Positions 1 to 8,714 of a stretch of DNA of 64,000 nucleotides are shown piece after piece. The number at the start of each line of letters is the position of its first letter. Position 1 is the stretch's first letter. Origin of the DNA: Dehalococcoidia bacterium (lineage in GTDB: Bacteria > Chloroflexota > Dehalococcoidia > SHYB01); NCBI GenBank assembly GCA_009693015.1, contig SHYB01000003.1:1-64000 (forward strand), given 5' to 3'. A program made the position numbers and the translations under genes. The notes below the pieces were generated by a model. The model ran no database searches and had not been told where the DNA came from. It saw only the letters and a program-made list of their open reading frames with translations.

Positions 1-2233
1 TGAACCACTCGATCTGCTCGCGGTTCATGGTGTGCTTGAGCTGCATGGGGCTGCGCGTGCCGTCGGGATGGACAATCACCGCGTCCACCGGCTTGCCCGG
101 CGTTAGGTTCGCCAGCCCCGTGATGCTGATGCGGTCCTTCTCCTGGATGCGGTCGTACGCCGTCTGATCGACAAACGTCAGCGGCAGGACACCCTGCTTC
201 TTCAGATTGCTTTCGTGGATGCGGGCGAAGCTCCGCACGATCACCGCGGCGGCGCCGAGGAAGCGCGGACACATGGCCGCATGCTCACGGCTGCTGCCCT
301 CGCCATAGTTGCTGTCGCCCACCGCCACCCAGCGCAGCCCGCGCTGCTTATAGTCCCGCGCGATCTTGGGGTACGGCACGCCGCGCTCCCCGCTGACCTG
401 ATTCAGCCCCTTGCCTGCCTCGCTGTTGTAGGCGTTGATCGCCCCCAGAAAGGCGTTGTCGCTCATCTTGTCCAGGTGCCCCCGCAACCTGAGCCACTGC
501 CCCGCCGGGGAGATATGGTCCGTAGTGCACTTACCCTTAGCCTTGAGCAGAATCGGCAGCTCCAGGAAGTCCTTGCCGTCCCATGCGGCAAAGGGCGTCA
601 GCGCCTGCAGGCGCTGGCTGTCCGCCGCCACGATCACTTGCACGCTGCCGCCGTCCGCCGGCGGCGCCGCATAGCCGCTCTCCCCGGAAACAAACCCGTT
701 GGGCGGCACCTCCGGCGCGGGCCTCGGCGGCGCCAAACGCCACTTCGTCCCGTCCGGCGCCTCCAGCTCGTCCGTCAGCGGGTTGAACGATAGCCGTCCC
801 GCCAGCGCGTAAGCGATCACCACCTCCGGCGATGCGATGAACGACGCCGTCGCGGGGTTACTATCGTTGCGCGCGGGGAAGTTCCGATTGAACGAGGTGA
901 TGATGCTGTTCTTCTCGCCCGGCTTGATATCGTCGCGCTTCCACTGGCCGATGCACGGCCCGCAGGCGTTGGCCAGCACGGTGGCGTCAATGCTTTGCAG
1001 CGTCGCCATCTGCCCGTCCCGTTCGATGGTGGCGCGCACCTGCTCCGAACCAGGCGAGACGAGGAACGACGTCTTCACCTTCATGCCGTGCTTGCGCGCC
1101 TGCTCCGCCACGTCCGCCGCCCTCGCTATGTCCTCATAGGAAGAGTTCGTGCAGCTGCCCACCAGCGCCACGCTGATCCTATCGGGGTAGCCTTCCTTCT
1201 TCGCGGCGGCGGCAAGCTGCGACACCGGCCGCGCCAGGTCAGGCGTATGCGGCCCCACCACGTGCGGCTCCAGCTTGGACAGGTCGATCTCTACGACCCT
1301 TTCGTAGTACTTCTCCGGGTGGTTTGCCGTCTCCGGGTCCGCCACCAGCAGCTCGCGATACTTGTTGGCCAGGTCGGCCAGCCCGCCGCGTTTGGTAGCC
1401 TTGAGGTAGGTCTCCATGCGGGCGTCATAGGGGAAGATCGAGCAGGTCGCCCCCAGCTCCGCGCCCATGTTGCAGATAGTGCCCTTGCCCGTGGCGCTCA
1501 GGCTCTCCGCGCCGGGGCCGAAGTATTCGATGATGCGGTTGGTGCCGCCGGAAACCGTGAGCAGCCCGCACAGGTAGAGGATCACGTCCTTGGGCGAAGT
1601 CCAGCCGCTGGCCTTGCCCGTGAGCTTCACGCCAATGACCTGCGGGTGCAGCACCTCCCAGGGGAAGTCCGCCATCACGTCCACGGCGTCGGCCCCGCCT
1701 ACCCCAACCGCAACCATCCCCAGCCCCCCGGCGTTGGGCGTGTGGGAGTCGGTGCCAATCATGAGGCCGCCAGGGAAGGCGTAGTTCTCCAGCACAACCT
1801 GATGAATAATGCCCGAGCCGGGTTCCCAGAACCCGATGCCATATCTTCGGGAGACGGACTCCAGGAACTGGTAGACCTCCGTGTTCTCCAGCACCGCCGC
1901 TCTCGTGTCGGCCGCCGCCCCCACGCGCGCCTGGATCAGATGATCGCAGTGGACGGTTGTGGGCACGGCCACGCGGTCGCGGCCGGAGAGCATGAACTGG
2001 AGCAGCGCCATCTGGGCCGAGGAGTCCGGCATGGCGATGCGGTCCGGCTTGAGCAGCAGATAGCTCTTGCCCGCCACAAGCTCCTGCCCCTCCGGGTCGG
2101 CCATGTGCCCGTACAGCACCTTCTCGGCAAGGTTCAGCGGACGCCCCAGTCGCTGCCGTAACACCCCAAGATTCTTCTGGGTACGTTGATACGACTGCTC
2201 CACCATCTCCGGCGTGGACTCGATAGCCTGCAT
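1..2233 (-). CDS. acnA: aconitate hydratase, C-terminus cut by window edge
   Basis: Interconverts citrate and isocitrate in the TCA cycle using a [4Fe-4S] cluster. Reading the minus strand from an ATG at 2233 gives an unbroken frame to the window edge (about 744 residues). It contains the aconitase hallmarks DSHTPNAGGLGMVAVGVGG, GSCTNSSYEDIARA and NACGPCIGQW, which carry the three cluster cysteines (one in GSCTN, two in CGPC). Further on is a C-terminal swivel domain with GDSNYGEGSSREHAA. The start is preceded by GGGAGAG at suitable spacing. The gene probably lacks only a short C-terminal piece. The long ORFs on the opposite strand here are shadows. Sure of the family; the acnA versus acnB-like or bacterial AcnX naming is based on the domain order seen (cluster domains first, swivel last). 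Confidence 0.95.
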   Translation of the reverse strand, partial: MQAIESTPEMVEQSYQRTQKNLGVLRQRLGRPLNLAEKVLYGHMADPEGQELVAGKSYLLLKPDRIAMPDSSAQMALLQFMLSGRDRVAVPTTVHCDHLIQARVGAAADTRAAVLENTEVYQFLESVSRRYGIGFWEPGSGIIHQVVLENYAFPGGLMIGTDSHTPNAGGLGMVAVGVGGADAVDVMADFPWEVLHPQVIGVKLTGKASGWTSPKDVILYLCGLLTVSGGTNRIIEYFGPGAESLSATGKGTICNMGAELGATCSIFPYDARMETYLKATKRGGLADLANKYRELLVADPETANHPEKYYERVVEIDLSKLEPHVVGPHTPDLARPVSQLAAAAKKEGYPDRISVALVGSCTNSSYEDIARAADVAEQARKHGMKVKTSFLVSPGSEQVRATIERDGQMATLQSIDATVLANACGPCIGQWKRDDIKPGEKNSIITSFNRNFPARNDSNPATASFIASPEVVIAYALAGRLSFNPLTDELEAPDGTKWRLAPPRPAPEVPPNGFVSGESGYAAPPADGGSVQVIVAADSQRLQALTPFAAWDGKDFLELPILLKAKGKCTTDHISPAGQWLRLRGHLDKMSDNAFLGAINAYNSEAGKGLNQVSGERGVPYPKIARDYKQRGLRWVAVGDSNYGEGSSREHAAMCPRFLGAAAVIVRSFARIHESNLKKQGVLPLTFVDQTAYDRIQEKDRISITGLANLTPGKPVDAVIVHPDGTRSPMQLKHTMNREQIEWF

Positions 2234-2749
2234 GACTCTCCCTGCCTTCCTTGCCGTGGCCTCAGGCCATAGCAAAGCAAGCTAGTACCCCGCGGCGAGC
2301 ACAGTACGGATGTCGTGGAACGCACCACCATAGGAACCCGAGGTCCGGTTCAGCCTCCACTGGCAACATCGCCCTTGCGGGCGGCGCCAGAGGCGCTGCC
2401 TCTTCTTGATCTTGATCGGGATTCCCCACTTAGGCCGAGCCTATGGTGATAGCGGGGCTCGCATAGGGTAGTTGGAGCTTATCGCCGGTCTTTGATGCTT
2501 GTCAATCATCTCTTGCCTCTGCGTGGGCGTCGGCGGCAATAGTAAGGCAGTCCCCTGCCCCACGCCCCCGCCTCCCATGTGCAGCATTTCGCCTGGGAGC
2601 ACCCCGTTGCCTGAGATGGGCGCCGCTTGGCTTGGACAAGGTGGGATTCCTGGCGCGCTATTGACGCAAGACAGTGGGGGCGTGCCCGAGGCTTTCGTAC
2701 CTCGCGGGGACCGCTGTGCGGTGCGACTGGGTTTAAGGGCTGGCGGAGC
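2234..2749. other. intergenic region without a recognisable gene
   Basis: About 516 bases between aconitase and tRNA-Pro. ORFs here overlap in several frames and resemble no family. On the minus strand a TTGACA (2500-2505) lies 16 bases from GATAAG (2478-2483), a weak promoter candidate that could serve the aconitase gene. Otherwise I see nothing. Confidence 0.4.
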
Positions 2750-2826
2750 TGGTCGGGGTGCAGGGATTTGAACCCTGGGCCTCCACGTCCCGAACGTGGC
2801 GCGCTGCCGAGCTGCGCTACACCCCG
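2750..2826 (-). tRNA. tRNA-Pro (CGG anticodon)
   Basis: The minus strand folds as a complete cloverleaf: acceptor stem CGGGGTG pairs with CACCCCG, the anticodon stem CCACG/CGTGG holds loop TTCGGGA (anticodon CGG), and the T-arm contains GGGTTCAAATCCC. The 3' CCA is encoded in the DNA (2750-2752). The gene stands alone between aconitase and a small ORF. Confidence 0.95.
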
Positions 2827-3064
2827 AATGCCGCCTGGACTGGCGTTTTGACGCCTGCCCTGCACGCGCCCCGGGAAAGTACGCGCAGCAGGCAACAGCA
2901 GATATTGTAACAGAGGCCCGCTTCCCACGGTAGCCACGCCCTCCCCGTCTTTCCGGCGAAAGCCGGCTCCATCCCTGCATGACCCATCCCTCCCTGCCAC
3001 CCGCCTGGCTTGTACCCTGCGCCCGCTTCCGCTAGGATGGCGCTGCTGAGGAGGTGGCGCGCTC

Positions 3065-3286
3065 ATGGAAATGCTGCAAATGGCGGCGATCTTGTTCATC
3101 GGCATCATCCTGCCCAGCGTCCTCCTGGACATGATCGGCGCCCCCTCCAGGCGCGCCAGCGTACGCGGGCAGGTGATGGGTGGCGGGCCAAACAACCGCT
3201 GGCCCTTTGGCGGTTCTGAGCAGCGCCGCCACGATAAGGAGGAGCGCGACGAGCAACGCCAGGCAGACGGCAAGGGCAACGCCTAG
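3065..3286 (+). CDS. small putative membrane protein (73 aa), unknown
   Basis: A 73-residue ORF begins nine bases after a perfect AGGAGGT ribosome-binding site. The first 25 residues are hydrophobic (MLQMAAILFIGIILPSVLLD), consistent with one membrane helix. The rest is charged and glycine-rich, ending in a Lys/Arg/Glu-rich tail. I recognise no family. A competing 74-residue minus-strand ORF (3032-3256) also starts hydrophobic, so orientation is uncertain; the strong ribosome-binding site favours the plus strand. It ends 26 bases before the convergent amidohydrolase. Confidence 0.4.
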   Translation: MEMLQMAAILFIGIILPSVLLDMIGAPSRRASVRGQVMGGGPNNRWPFGGSEQRRHDKEERDEQRQADGKGNA

Positions 3287-3312
3287 CCCCTGACCGGACT
3301 AGCCCAGCAACC

Positions 3313-4449
3313 CTAGTTGACCCCGTACAGCGCCGCCGCGTTCCCCCACAGCAGCTTCTCGATCTCCTCCCCCGTCATCCCCTGCGTCACCAGCTCCACG
3401 TAAAAGCGCGTGTGCGGGTAAAAACTGCCGAAGTGCGGGTAGTCCGTGGCGAACATCAGGTTGTCCATGCCGATCTGGTCTCGGTACTTGTACCCCAACC
3501 ACTCCCGGTCCATGTTCAGTTTCAGCCGCTTGATGTAATCGCTGGGCAACTCCTTCAGCGTGACCCCGCCCGCGAAACGGTGCGTCAGGTACAGCGCATC
3601 CATCCGCTCCGCGAAGCTCGGCAGCCACCCCGCGCTCGTCTCGATCATCCCGATGCGCAGGTTCGGGTGCCGGTCCAGCAGCCCGCTCAGGATCAGCACC
3701 CCCAGCCCCGCGGTGCAGCCCAGCCCCGCGCCCCGTGACGCCGCGATCATCTCCTGCGCGTTCCCCCGTGATAGCACCGGCTGCGGCTTCCCGTCCACCA
3801 CCTGCTGCTTCACCGGCGCGGGTCGCCCCTGCCCGTAGCCGTGGAAGCTCACCGTCATGCCCGTCTCCTCCACCTTGTCGAAAAACAGGTCGTCCGCCTG
3901 CGTGGGGAACGCGCCGCCGCTGGGCCACTGGTTGAACATATAGTGGATGTAGCCCATCTTCGCCGTGCGGTCCAGCTCCGCCATCGCGTGCTCGATGCCT
4001 ATCGCCGGGATCAGCGCCGCGGGCAGCAGCCGCTTGCTATCCCCTTCGCGGCTCCACTGCATCACCCCGTCGTTATACGCCTGCAGGCACGCCAGATAGA
4101 TCTCCTCGTTCGGTGCGTTGGAGAGCGTCCCGCCCACGCTGGGGAAGATCAGCGCCGCCTTCACCCCGTCAATGTCCAGCACCTTCACCCGCTCCGTGGG
4201 ATCGAAGCACCCCGGGTCCAGGTCCTCATAGCGCTTGTTCGGGTGATTCTGCCGTGGGTCCGTGCTGCCCTGCGATTGCAACCCCATCGGCCGAATGATC
4301 TGCCCCCCGAAGAACGACCACCCGTGCTTGAACTCCTCGTGTTCGATTACTCGTGGCGCCATCTCCTGATGCTTCTTCGGCAAGCGGCTCACCCACAGGT
4401 CAGGCGGCTCGGTGATGTGCTGATCGGTATCGAAAATCAATGGCAGCAT
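3313..4449 (-). CDS. amidohydrolase family 2 protein (ACMSD/LigW-like TIM barrel)
   Basis: Probable metal-dependent hydrolase or decarboxylase of the amidohydrolase-2 family, 378 residues. Near the N-terminus is DTDQHITEPPDLW, a D-x-x-x-H variant of the usual metal-binding D-x-H motif. Mid-protein VSFHGYGQ supplies a histidine and near the C-terminus FATDYPHFGS the catalytic aspartate. I chose the ATG at 4449 because GGGGGAT precedes it by about five bases; an in-frame upstream ATG at 4524 has no support. Members of this family act on aromatic-ring fission products such as carboxymuconate semialdehydes; the substrate here is unknown. A second member lies at 15200. Divergent from the MFS gene. 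Confidence 0.85.
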   Translation of the reverse strand: MLPLIFDTDQHITEPPDLWVSRLPKKHQEMAPRVIEHEEFKHGWSFFGGQIIRPMGLQSQGSTDPRQNHPNKRYEDLDPGCFDPTERVKVLDIDGVKAALIFPSVGGTLSNAPNEEIYLACLQAYNDGVMQWSREGDSKRLLPAALIPAIGIEHAMAELDRTAKMGYIHYMFNQWPSGGAFPTQADDLFFDKVEETGMTVSFHGYGQGRPAPVKQQVVDGKPQPVLSRGNAQEMIAASRGAGLGCTAGLGVLILSGLLDRHPNLRIGMIETSAGWLPSFAERMDALYLTHRFAGGVTLKELPSDYIKRLKLNMDREWLGYKYRDQIGMDNLMFATDYPHFGSFYPHTRFYVELVTQGMTGEEIEKLLWGNAAALYGVN

Positions 4450-4606
4450 GTCGACATCCCCCTGCCTGCGATAACAGATGTGGCGTACTGGCGTGACAGT
4501 AGCAAATTGCCCGCCGCTTGTCAACGCGTGTCAGCGCTGCTCGCGGCAACAACACGCCCTCCCGCAAAGCTGGCCCCTGCGCTGCATGCTGTGCCCCCTC
4601 CTGCCG

Positions 4607-4612
4607 TATAAT
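4607..4612 (+). promoter_or_regulatory. -10 box TATAAT upstream of MFS gene
   Basis: Perfect TATAAT in the divergent region between the amidohydrolase and the MFS gene. No good -35 is visible 16-18 bases upstream. Transcription would start near 4619, after the in-frame ATG at 4611, which argues for a downstream translation start. Confidence 0.5.
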
Positions 4613-6047
4613 GCGCCCCAACGCTTCCGCTAGAAGGGGCCACCTGAGCGCCAACGCCGACGAAGCACCCCCTCCCGTCGCCGCGGCGACGGGCGGCCAG
4701 CCGGCGGGCAGCGCCATGCTCGTCTGGGCCATCGCCCTCAGCCACGCCAGCCTCGCCGCCAACTCCACCATGGTCGCCGTGGCCCTGCCCTCCATCCGGC
4801 AAGACTTCGACGTCTCCCTCGGCGTAGCCACCTGGCTCATCGTCGGCTTCCTCGTCGCCTTCGCCGTCATACAGCCCCTCGGCGGCAAGCTCGGCGACCG
4901 CCTGGGCCGTGGCCGCGTCCTCATGTGGGGCCTCGGCGTCGCCATGCTCTTCTCCGCCCTCTCCATCTTTGCCTGGAACGCCTGGGTCCTGCTCGCCTTG
5001 CGTGTGCTCCAGGCCGGCGGCATGGCCATGATCATTCCCAACGGCATGGCCCTCATCCGCGATACCTTCCCCATGGAGCGCCGCGGCCGCGCCTTCGGCC
5101 TCGTCGCCATCACCTCGGTCATCGGCGCGTCCCTTGCTCCTCTTATCGCTGGGCCTATCGTGGACGTCTCCTGGCGCGGCATCCCCCTGGCCGTCGGCGC
5201 CGCCTTGCTCGTCTGCACCGGCATGGCCGTGTTCGCCTTGCCGCGCGGCCGCCACACCTCCTCCGCGCCCCAGCCTATCGACCTGCTTGGCGTCGTCCTC
5301 CTCGCCGCCGCCGTCCTCGCCCTGGCCACCTTCGCCACGTTGCTGCATCAGGAGACTCCCTGGCCCGCGTTGCTTGCACTTGCCGGGGGCGCGGTGCTGG
5401 CCGCCGCCTTCTTCGCCTGGGAGGGACATGCCCCGTCGCCGGTTATCGGCCTCTCCCTCTACCGCATCCGCTCCTTCGCCATGGCCTCCCTCGCCATGCA
5501 CGGCGTCCAACTCGCAATGTATGCCATTGTCCTTTCCACGCCGCTTTTCCTGGAAGAGGTGCGCAGCCTTTCCGCCAAGCAGTCCGGCCTCATGCTCGCC
5601 GTCATGTCCGGGGGGTCCGCGCTGTCCGCGCCCTTCGGCGGCCGCCTTGCCGATCGCTTCGGGCGGCGCAACCCCGTGCTGGGGGGCATCGTCCTCCTGC
5701 TCCTTGGGATCGGTGTGATTGCCGGCTTTGGCCTGGAAGGCCCCGTGTGGACCTACGGCCTGGGTCTGGTCTTGCTTGGCGCGGGATTCGGCTTGCAGGC
5801 CGCGGGAATCAACACCTCTGTCGTCGAGTCCTGCCCCCGCGAAGTTGCCGCCACAGCGGCGGGCACGGCGCAAATGACGCGGCATCTCGGCAGCGTCGTC
5901 GGATCGTCCATCGTCGCCGCCGTTCTCGGCGCGGGCGCCATCGCCGTCAGCGAAGTGCGCCTCGTCCTCATCATCGTCGGCACGCTTGCCTTGCTCAGCA
6001 TGGGCGCCGCGTTTCGCATCCATCACTGGCCCCAGCGTGACGGCTGA
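4611..6047 (+). CDS. MFS transporter, DHA2 (EmrB/QacA-like) family
   Basis: Drug/solute:proton antiporter of the major facilitator superfamily, about 14 predicted membrane helices in 478 residues. The conserved motif after helix 2 is GGKLGDRLGRGRVLM. A second, similar loop GGRLADRFGRRNPVL appears in the C-terminal half, as expected for a duplicated fold. The start is unclear. ATG 4611 overlaps the -10 box. CTG at 4644 sits just after GAAGGGG. ATG 4713 is immediately before the first helix. The substrate cannot be told. The very long ORF on the opposite strand is a shadow. Confidence 0.9.
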   Translation: MRPNASARRGHLSANADEAPPPVAAATGGQPAGSAMLVWAIALSHASLAANSTMVAVALPSIRQDFDVSLGVATWLIVGFLVAFAVIQPLGGKLGDRLGRGRVLMWGLGVAMLFSALSIFAWNAWVLLALRVLQAGGMAMIIPNGMALIRDTFPMERRGRAFGLVAITSVIGASLAPLIAGPIVDVSWRGIPLAVGAALLVCTGMAVFALPRGRHTSSAPQPIDLLGVVLLAAAVLALATFATLLHQETPWPALLALAGGAVLAAAFFAWEGHAPSPVIGLSLYRIRSFAMASLAMHGVQLAMYAIVLSTPLFLEEVRSLSAKQSGLMLAVMSGGSALSAPFGGRLADRFGRRNPVLGGIVLLLLGIGVIAGFGLEGPVWTYGLGLVLLGAGFGLQAAGINTSVVESCPREVAATAAGTAQMTRHLGSVVGSSIVAAVLGAGAIAVSEVRLVLIIVGTLALLSMGAAFRIHHWPQRDG

Positions 6048-6121
6048 CGTGCGCCCCTCCAGCGCTTTGCTCCACAAATCCAGGGGCCTCATTTGAATCT
6101 GTCCGCAGAGAGTGCAGAGGG

Positions 6122-6204
6122 GTGCAACCCCTTTGCACGGAGGTTCATCAAGGGGGACCCCCCTTGAACCTCTTTCTTCACCCCCTTCCAGGAAAGGAAG
6201 GGGG
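6122..6204. terminator. three consecutive hairpins between convergent genes
   Basis: Three inverted repeats in a row: GTGCAA/TTGCAC (6122-6138), an imperfect stem AGGTTC..CAAGGGGG with CCCCCTTGAACCT (6141-6171), and CCCCCTTCC/GGAAGGGGG (6181-6204). They lie between the ends of the MFS gene and the SDR and may terminate both transcripts. Confidence 0.5.
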
Positions 6205-6283
6205 CTAGGGGGATGGCTCGGTTGAATATCTTCGTGAACGACTGACCTGGCACAACAGATTCGACCGACCTTTGGGGCAAGGG

Positions 6284-7129
6284 CTATCCCGCATCAGAAA
6301 GAATAGGCGAATTCGTCCACCCGCTCCCCGTGGGCCGCGGGTACCAGCCTCCCGCCGCCAGCGTGCCCCCGTCGGCGTGGATCGTCGTCCCCGTCACCCA
6401 CCGCGAAAGATCCGACGCCAGAAACAGCGCCACGCCCGCGATATCGTCCCCGTCGCCCAGGCGTCCCAGCGGCACCCACACCCCCACGTGCGCCAGCTTC
6501 TCCTTGGGGATACGCTCGTAGTACCGCGTCTGCGCGCTGTTGATCTTGTCCGGCGCGATGGCGTTCACCCGGATGCCGTGCTTGCCCACCTCCACCGCAT
6601 AGCTGCGCGTGAAGGCGTCAATCGCCGCGTTGAACCCTGAGTACGGCGCCTGCTCCGGTATCGCCCGGAACGACTCCACCGTGCTGACGTTGATGATGCT
6701 CCCGCCCTTGGCGCGCTTCATCATATGCGGCGCGAACGCCCGCGTGCACAGCATCATGGACTTGTAGTTGATATCGTACAGTTGCTGCCACAGCGCTTCC
6801 GTGCTCTCCTCAAACGGGCGGCGTCCTCCCAGGTGGTGCCCCACGTTATTCATCAGGATGTCCACCTTGCCCAGGTGGCGCAGCACCGCCTGCTCCAGCT
6901 TGCCCACCTCCTCCGCCTTCGTCACGTCGCACGTGTGGGCGATTGCCTTCCCCCCCGCCTCCTCGATCTCCCGCGCCGTCTGCTTGCACGCCGCCTCGTC
7001 AATCTCCGCGATCACCACCGTCGCTCCGCACGCCGCGAACGTCTTGCACGTCGCCTTCCCGATCCCGCTGCCGCCGCCTGTCACCACCGCCACCTTGTCC
7101 GTCAGCAGCACAGAGCTAGCGTTCATCAT
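6284..7129 (-). CDS. SDR family oxidoreductase with altered catalytic motif
   Basis: Short-chain dehydrogenase/reductase, 281 residues, classical Rossmann fold: cofactor motif TGGGSGIG near residue 20, NNVG, and structural RVNAIAPD. The catalytic serine is in INVSTVES. The usual Tyr-x-x-x-Lys reads Tyr-Ser-Gly-Phe-Asn (codon AAC), so the catalytic lysine is replaced by asparagine. The start has two adjacent ATGs; AGGAGGAGG lies seven bases before the first. It could be a diverged enzyme or a non-catalytic paralog. Family sure, activity unsure. Confidence 0.9.
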   Translation of the reverse strand: MMNASSVLLTDKVAVVTGGGSGIGKATCKTFAACGATVVIAEIDEAACKQTAREIEEAGGKAIAHTCDVTKAEEVGKLEQAVLRHLGKVDILMNNVGHHLGGRRPFEESTEALWQQLYDINYKSMMLCTRAFAPHMMKRAKGGSIINVSTVESFRAIPEQAPYSGFNAAIDAFTRSYAVEVGKHGIRVNAIAPDKINSAQTRYYERIPKEKLAHVGVWVPLGRLGDGDDIAGVALFLASDLSRWVTGTTIHADGGTLAAGGWYPRPTGSGWTNSPILSDAG

Positions 7130-7175
7130 GCGGGGCCTCCTCCTGAGTAGTTCATGCCAGCGAAGCGTTGCGTAA

Positions 7176-7217
7176 ATCCCCCTCTCCCTTTAAGAAAGAG
7201 GGCTGGGGTGAGGGCAC
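7176..7217. repeat. dispersed hairpin repeat, copy 1
   Basis: Stem CCCTCT/AGAGGG-like hairpin followed by TGGGGTGAGGG, one of seven related intergenic copies in the window (others at 18708, 21173, 24713, 26951, 30909, 35069). Confidence 0.6.
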
Positions 7218-7273
7218 AGCGCACCCGCGCTGGTCTGGCGCCATGTTCTCTGGCGTTTTATGCGCCGCGCAGG

Positions 7274-7801
7274 CTAGCGGCGGCTCCTTGTCTTCACTGA
7301 AGGCTTCGCCTTTGCCGCCGCAGGCTTTGCCTTGGCCTTCGCCTCTGCCTCCGACCGCTGGCGATGCCCCTCCAGGATGCGCGCCGCCTCCCCCGGCTCC
7401 TCGAACTGCACCAGGATGCCGTCGGGGTCCATAAAGAACCCCGGCCCCGTCTCCTCCGCGCCCTGCTTCCGCATATGCTCGGTGAACCCCTTGAGGTTTT
7501 CCACCTCAAGCGCAAAATGCGTGATCCCCACGTCGTCCAGCAGAATCCCTGTCCCCAGCAGCTTGCTCCCCGGGTGGCCGATCAGCGCGATGTCCGGCCC
7601 GCCGCCGGTGCCCAGCACCACCGTGCGCCGCCGCTGGTGCTGCTGGCGGTACTGCTTGGGGGGACGCGGCTTCTCCGTCACCGGCAGGTCCGCCTTCACC
7701 TTCAGTCCCACCATGTCGCGATAGAACGTGAGCGACTTGTCCATGTCCCGCACCATGACGCTGATATGGTTGACCCCCCGAAACTTCGGTGTGAACGCCA
7801 T
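7274..7801 (-). CDS. VOC family (glyoxalase/bleomycin-resistance fold) protein
   Basis: 175-residue single-domain vicinal-oxygen-chelate protein. Residues 10-25 read NHISVMVRDMDKSLTFYRD, which is the typical first beta-alpha unit with the metal histidine. HFALEVENL carries the second histidine and GFFMDPDGILVQFEEP the terminal metal glutamate region. The tail after residue 145 is rich in Ala/Lys (AKAKAKPAAAKAK) and likely disordered. The ATG at 7801 follows AGAGGAGG; an upstream in-frame start is not supported. Divergent from the enoyl-CoA hydratase, so it may act in the same pathway (for example as an epimerase or ring-cleavage dioxygenase); the substrate is unknown. Confidence 0.85.
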   Translation of the reverse strand: MAFTPKFRGVNHISVMVRDMDKSLTFYRDMVGLKVKADLPVTEKPRPPKQYRQQHQRRRTVVLGTGGGPDIALIGHPGSKLLGTGILLDDVGITHFALEVENLKGFTEHMRKQGAEETGPGFFMDPDGILVQFEEPGEAARILEGHRQRSEAEAKAKAKPAAAKAKPSVKTRSRR

Positions 7802-7905
7802 GCCGTGCCTCCTCTGTTGCTGCCTCTGCTGTCGCCATGCGCCGTATCGGGCGCGCTGCGCCGCATTCTGGCGCACCCCGCCGCGTGCGTCAATGCCGCT
7901 CCCCC

Positions 7906-7911
7906 TATAAT
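7906..7911 (+). promoter_or_regulatory. -10 box TATAAT for enoyl-CoA hydratase
   Basis: Perfect TATAAT 33 bases before the ATG at 7944, leaving a leader of about 25 bases with the ribosome-binding site AAGGAG. No good -35 is seen. Confidence 0.5.
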
Positions 7912-7943
7912 GGGGCGCGTCACCCGACCTCCAAGGAGAAAAT

Positions 7944-8711
7944 ATGCCGGCCGAACCCGTCCTCTACGAAGTCAACAATCAGGTCGCGCACATCACCCTC
8001 AACCGTCCTGACGTGATGAACGCCCAGAACACCGCCATGCGCACCCAGCTCCAGCAGGCCTTCCAGCGTATGGATGCCGACCCTGCCGTGCGCTGCGCCA
8101 TCGTCACCGGCGCCGGCGCCCGCGCCTTCAGCGCCGGCGTGGACCTCAAGGAGCGCGCCACCGGCGATGCCGCCGGAGAACAGCGCTTTATCCCCTCCGC
8201 CGCGCCTCCCGCCCTCATCGAAAAGCCCGTCATCGCCGCCATCAACGGCTATTGCCTTGCCGCCGGCCTCGAGCTCGCGCTCCGCTGCGATATTCGCATC
8301 GCCACCCCCAAATCGGAGTTCGGCCTCCCCGAGCCGCGTTGGAGCCAGCTTGCCCTCTACGGCCTGCACAACCTCAACCGCATGGTGCCTTTGGGCACGG
8401 CGCTGTACATGCAGCTCACCGGCAACCGCATCACCGCCCAGCGCGCCTACGAGGTCGGCCTCATCGAAATGATCGTGCCCGAAGAGCGGCTCATGGAGCA
8501 GGCCGGGCAGATCGCCGCCTCCATCGTCCTCTGCGCTCCCCTCGCCGTGCGCGCCATCAAACGCATCGTCATGGAAGGCCGCAACCTGCCCATCGCGGAC
8601 GCCTACGCCCTAGGCGCTCCCTTCCACCGAGATATCGCCATGACCGGCGACTACGTCGAAGGGCCCCGCGCCTTCGCCGAAAAGCGCACCCCACAATGGA
8701 AGGGGCGCTAG
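7944..8711 (+). CDS. enoyl-CoA hydratase/isomerase
   Basis: Crotonase-fold enzyme, 255 residues, expected to add water across, or isomerise, the double bond of an enoyl-CoA. The oxyanion-hole stretch is AFSAGVDLKE. Both candidate acid/base glutamates are present, in AAGLELALRCDI and FGLPEPRW. The usual GAGGTQRL after the second glutamate is replaced by SQLALYGLHNLNR, so it is not a housekeeping FadB-type hydratase. AAGGAG precedes the ATG. It ends three bases before the convergent selenoprotein gene. Confidence 0.92.
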   Translation: MPAEPVLYEVNNQVAHITLNRPDVMNAQNTAMRTQLQQAFQRMDADPAVRCAIVTGAGARAFSAGVDLKERATGDAAGEQRFIPSAAPPALIEKPVIAAINGYCLAAGLELALRCDIRIATPKSEFGLPEPRWSQLALYGLHNLNRMVPLGTALYMQLTGNRITAQRAYEVGLIEMIVPEERLMEQAGQIAASIVLCAPLAVRAIKRIVMEGRNLPIADAYALGAPFHRDIAMTGDYVEGPRAFAEKRTPQWKGR

Positions 8712-8714
8712 CCC

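Noticed and set aside
995-2161. 388-residue plus-strand ORF across the aconitase gene
   Set aside because: Arg/His/Val-rich shadow of the high-GC aconitase frame on the opposite strand; no family features.
2506-3279. 257-residue minus-strand ORF over tRNA-Pro
   Set aside because: Runs through the tRNA gene and lacks any recognisable motif.
4521-6092. 523-residue minus-strand ORF opposite the MFS gene
   Set aside because: Gly/Asp/Glu-rich low-complexity shadow of a membrane protein; similar long shadows lie opposite nuoL (59062-60723), nuoM (61954-63054) and others.
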